NCBI GenBank assembly: GCA_964479045.1
Contig: CAYZJI010000027.1
Location: 1-9,282, forward strand
Source of the DNA: 2-02-FULL-47-50 sp964479045
GTDB lineage: Bacteria; Pseudomonadota; Gammaproteobacteria; Eutrophobiales; Eutrophobiaceae
Direction: 5' to 3'
Length of the DNA stretch: 9,282 nt
In this document: positions 7,767 through 9,282 of the stretch, piece by piece
Position numbering within the stretch: position 1 is the stretch's first letter
Layout: each line of letters starts with the position of its first letter
The notes under the pieces: generated by a model
What the model was told of the DNA's origin: nothing
The model's input: only the letters and a program-made list of their open reading frames with translations
The model's database searches: none
Position numbers and translations under genes: made by a program

Positions 7767-9051
7767 TGTTATTACCCAGTGAATTTAACAGACGGTTCAG
7801 AACAGTGGATACACTCGGACAGGCGCTCTGACGCAACTGCTTGAGTGACAACGATACGACATTATCCGTGCGGATCAGCTGACCGGTGTGATCGATTCCC
7901 GGGGTGGAAACGGGGATAAAAACATCTGGTGTATAGTCCATGCGTATGGCCGTATCAGCCAGTATGATGGAAGGGATACTGGCTTTGGGCGGTTTTATGG
8001 TGGTACCAAAACTGGATATCCAGAGGAGTGCATCGACTTCATGACGCTTCAGTACATTCGTGGCGGAATACCTGTGTGGATCATAATCCGGGAAACCCTT
8101 GCTGTAGCTGACCCGCATAGGATAGCCACTTTGCCATGCAGTGACATTCTGTGCACTCACACCGCCATCATTTCCGCCGAGGGAAAAACCGGCAAAACGT
8201 GTAGTGCGGTTCATGTATTTAATCAGTTCGCATATATAAAGTATGGTGAGTTCGGCATGAGCGAAGTTGAGTTCACCCGGCGCCCATACAATGACGCCAT
8301 ACTTTACCGCTCGCATCTGTCTGGCAAGTGATTCCAGTTCGGTCAGACTTATGCCTGCAATTGCAGGCTTGTCAATTTTATTATCTGCTACCAGGGCATG
8401 CAGTGTGGCGATAATTTCACTGATTTGATCCTGCTTGCAGCGAATATTGAGTGCTTGTTTACCGGACGGCTGCTTTCCGTGGCTGGTGTCCAGATTGTCT
8501 CCGATATAGACAATCTTGCGCTTTTTATTGTTATTGCCACTGAGGCTATTGTCATTCCAGACGATACGTTCAAAAAATCTTGGATAATTGGAAATGGCAT
8601 CGGTGCCGGCAAGAATAATCAGGTCGGCACGGTTCTTTATTTCCGCCAGTGTGGTCATCATCCAGCCATGATCCTGCAATACTTTAATATTCCTGAATGC
8701 GCCTTCACTGTGCATATGGTCAACGACAGCGCCAGTGATTTCTGCGAGTGCCAGCGTTGAACGCATACCGTTGATGTCTGTTGCCAGGCCTGAGAACAGC
8801 GGCTGATTGGCATGATGCAGGATGTTGGTTGCTTGTGCTATCGCCTCGTCCAATGAGCAGTCTTTGCCTTTGATTCGTGGTTTGAGTGGTGTGCGATTAC
8901 GTTCAATCTGGCTTTTAGCCCGGTGGCAACCGTTTTTAACGACTTTCAGGCGGTCTTTCTGACTGGATATCTCCAAATCATCACACAGCAAGCTGCAGAA
9001 CGGGCAGGGCACATCCTGATGGGTCAGGGTAGAGTTCTTTGTAATCATCAT
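7756..9051 (-). CDS. fhcB: Formyltransferase/hydrolase complex subunit B (FwdB-like, probably non-redox)
   Basis: This 431-residue protein is related to the molybdopterin-binding subunit FwdB/FmdB of formylmethanofuran dehydrogenase. The N-terminus keeps a four-cysteine motif, C16-x2-C19-x3-C23-x18-C42 (CPFCSLLCDD), which binds [4Fe-4S] in FwdB. The place where FwdB carries the metal-ligand cysteine or selenocysteine reads DHMHSEG (111-117), with no cysteine, so tungsten/molybdenum chemistry is not expected. A conserved FwdB/FhcB segment, SLGGNDGGVSAQNVTAWQSG, lies at 290-309. An asparagine/lysine-rich stretch (about 173-179) looks like a surface loop. The role in the family is structural support of the FhcA hydrolase. 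It is the first gene of the operon. The ATG is followed by a second ATG; an in-frame TAG at 9081-9079 limits how far upstream the start can be. There is no evident Shine-Dalgarno sequence. Confidence 0.92.
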   Translation of the reverse strand: MMITKNSTLTHQDVPCPFCSLLCDDLEISSQKDRLKVVKNGCHRAKSQIERNRTPLKPRIKGKDCSLDEAIAQATNILHHANQPLFSGLATDINGMRSTLALAEITGAVVDHMHSEGAFRNIKVLQDHGWMMTTLAEIKNRADLIILAGTDAISNYPRFFERIVWNDNSLSGNNNKKRKIVYIGDNLDTSHGKQPSGKQALNIRCKQDQISEIIATLHALVADNKIDKPAIAGISLTELESLARQMRAVKYGVIVWAPGELNFAHAELTILYICELIKYMNRTTRFAGFSLGGNDGGVSAQNVTAWQSGYPMRVSYSKGFPDYDPHRYSATNVLKRHEVDALLWISSFGTTIKPPKASIPSIILADTAIRMDYTPDVFIPVSTPGIDHTGQLIRTDNVVSLSLKQLRQSACPSVSTVLNRLLNSLGNNNAD

Positions 9052-9103
9052 TGTTGGCAGGTTGCTGGTTTGTAACTGCTAATGCCGCTGATATTATAGT
9101 TTT

Positions 9104-9118
9104 TTGTGCGGCGCACAA
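9104..9118. promoter_or_regulatory. Perfect 15-base palindrome over the operon promoter, likely operator
   Basis: TTGTGCG-G-CGCACAA (plus strand) is a perfect inverted repeat with 7-base arms and one central base. It overlaps the -10 box and predicted start of the operon promoter, and would lie between -35 and -10 of the alternative TATAAT. That placement fits a dimeric repressor. The regulator is not known. As it sits between the operon and a probable divergent gene, it might control both. Confidence 0.5.
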
Positions 9119-9143
9119 TACTTTATAAAGCCGTCGTTGTCAA
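9115..9143 (-). promoter_or_regulatory. Sigma70-like promoter for the fhcBADC-fdhBA operon
   Basis: On the minus strand a perfect -35 box TTGACA (9143-9138) is followed by a 17-base spacer and TATTGT (9120-9115, 4 of 6 matches to TATAAT). The predicted start is near 9108, giving a leader of about 57 bases before fhcB. A perfect TATAAT also lies at 9098-9093, but without a good -35 partner; it could be a second start. Confidence 0.55.
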
Positions 9144-9173
9144 TCGATAGTCCCAGTAATTTCAGAAGGTTAC

Positions 9174-9202
9174 AAAAAAAAAGACTCGCCTGTATACGAG
9201 CC
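9174..9202 (-). terminator. Possible rho-independent terminator on the minus strand
   Basis: Read on the minus strand, GGCTCG and CGAGTC can form a 6-base-pair stem (one G-U pair) with an 8-base loop, directly followed by TC and nine T in a row, the last part being the complement of the A-run at 9174-9182. It would stop minus-strand transcripts arriving from beyond the window before the fhcB promoter. The stem is short, and the A-run could instead act as an AT-rich promoter element. Confidence 0.35.
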
Positions 9203-9268
9203 CAGCAATGATACCGGCTGATTACACAACCGTCATCAAAAAAATCATGAATTCCGGGTAGATTTTAT

Positions 9269-9275
9269 AGGAGGG
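9269..9275 (+). promoter_or_regulatory. Strong plus-strand ribosome binding site for a probable divergent gene beyond the window
   Basis: AGGAGGG is a near-perfect Shine-Dalgarno sequence and is followed by exactly seven bases to the window end, the ideal distance for a start codon at the next base. The start codon itself is not in the window, so the gene is inferred. A weak promoter-like pair (GTTACA 9169-9174 and TATACG 9193-9198) lies upstream, but I do not rely on it. Confidence 0.4.
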
Positions 9276-9282
9276 ATACAAA

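Noticed and set aside
7888..8331. Plus-strand ORF of 147 residues opposite fhcB
   Set aside because: Antisense shadow of conserved FhcB coding sequence, with no own support.

Overview
The window holds one compact minus-strand gene cluster for the last steps of C1 oxidation through tetrahydromethanopterin (H4MPT). In transcription order (right to left) it reads fhcB, fhcA, fhcD, fhcC, then the beta and alpha subunits of an NAD-dependent molybdenum/tungsten formate dehydrogenase. The alpha gene runs off the left edge of the window. All six genes overlap or lie within 9 bases of each other, with no internal terminator visible, so they very probably form one operon.

Pathway logic: FhcD moves the formyl group from formyl-H4MPT to a methanofuran-type carrier. 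FhcA, assisted by FhcB and FhcC, hydrolyses it to free formate. The formate dehydrogenase then oxidises formate to CO2 and passes electrons through iron-sulfur clusters and FMN to NAD+. The operon therefore encodes formyl-H4MPT to CO2 plus NADH. FhcB is related to the redox subunit of archaeal formylmethanofuran dehydrogenase, but the metal-ligand cysteine appears to be gone, as expected for the bacterial hydrolytic complex. The neighbouring formate dehydrogenase supplies the missing redox step.

Organism: the Fhc complex together with a formate dehydrogenase of the Methylobacterium Fdh1 type (fused beta subunit) points to a bacterium with H4MPT-dependent formaldehyde oxidation, most likely a proteobacterial methylotroph or methanotroph. 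The moderate GC content fits a gamma- or betaproteobacterium better than a high-GC alphaproteobacterium, but this is a guess; no rRNA or other marker is present.

Right edge (9052-9282): this 231-base intergenic stretch holds a sigma70-like promoter for the operon, a perfect 15-base palindrome overlapping its -10 element and predicted start (likely operator), a hairpin followed by a T-run on the minus strand (possible terminator), and a strong plus-strand Shine-Dalgarno at the last bases. The last suggests a divergent gene starting at or just beyond the window end. No mobile elements, RNA genes, CRISPR arrays or long repeats were seen.
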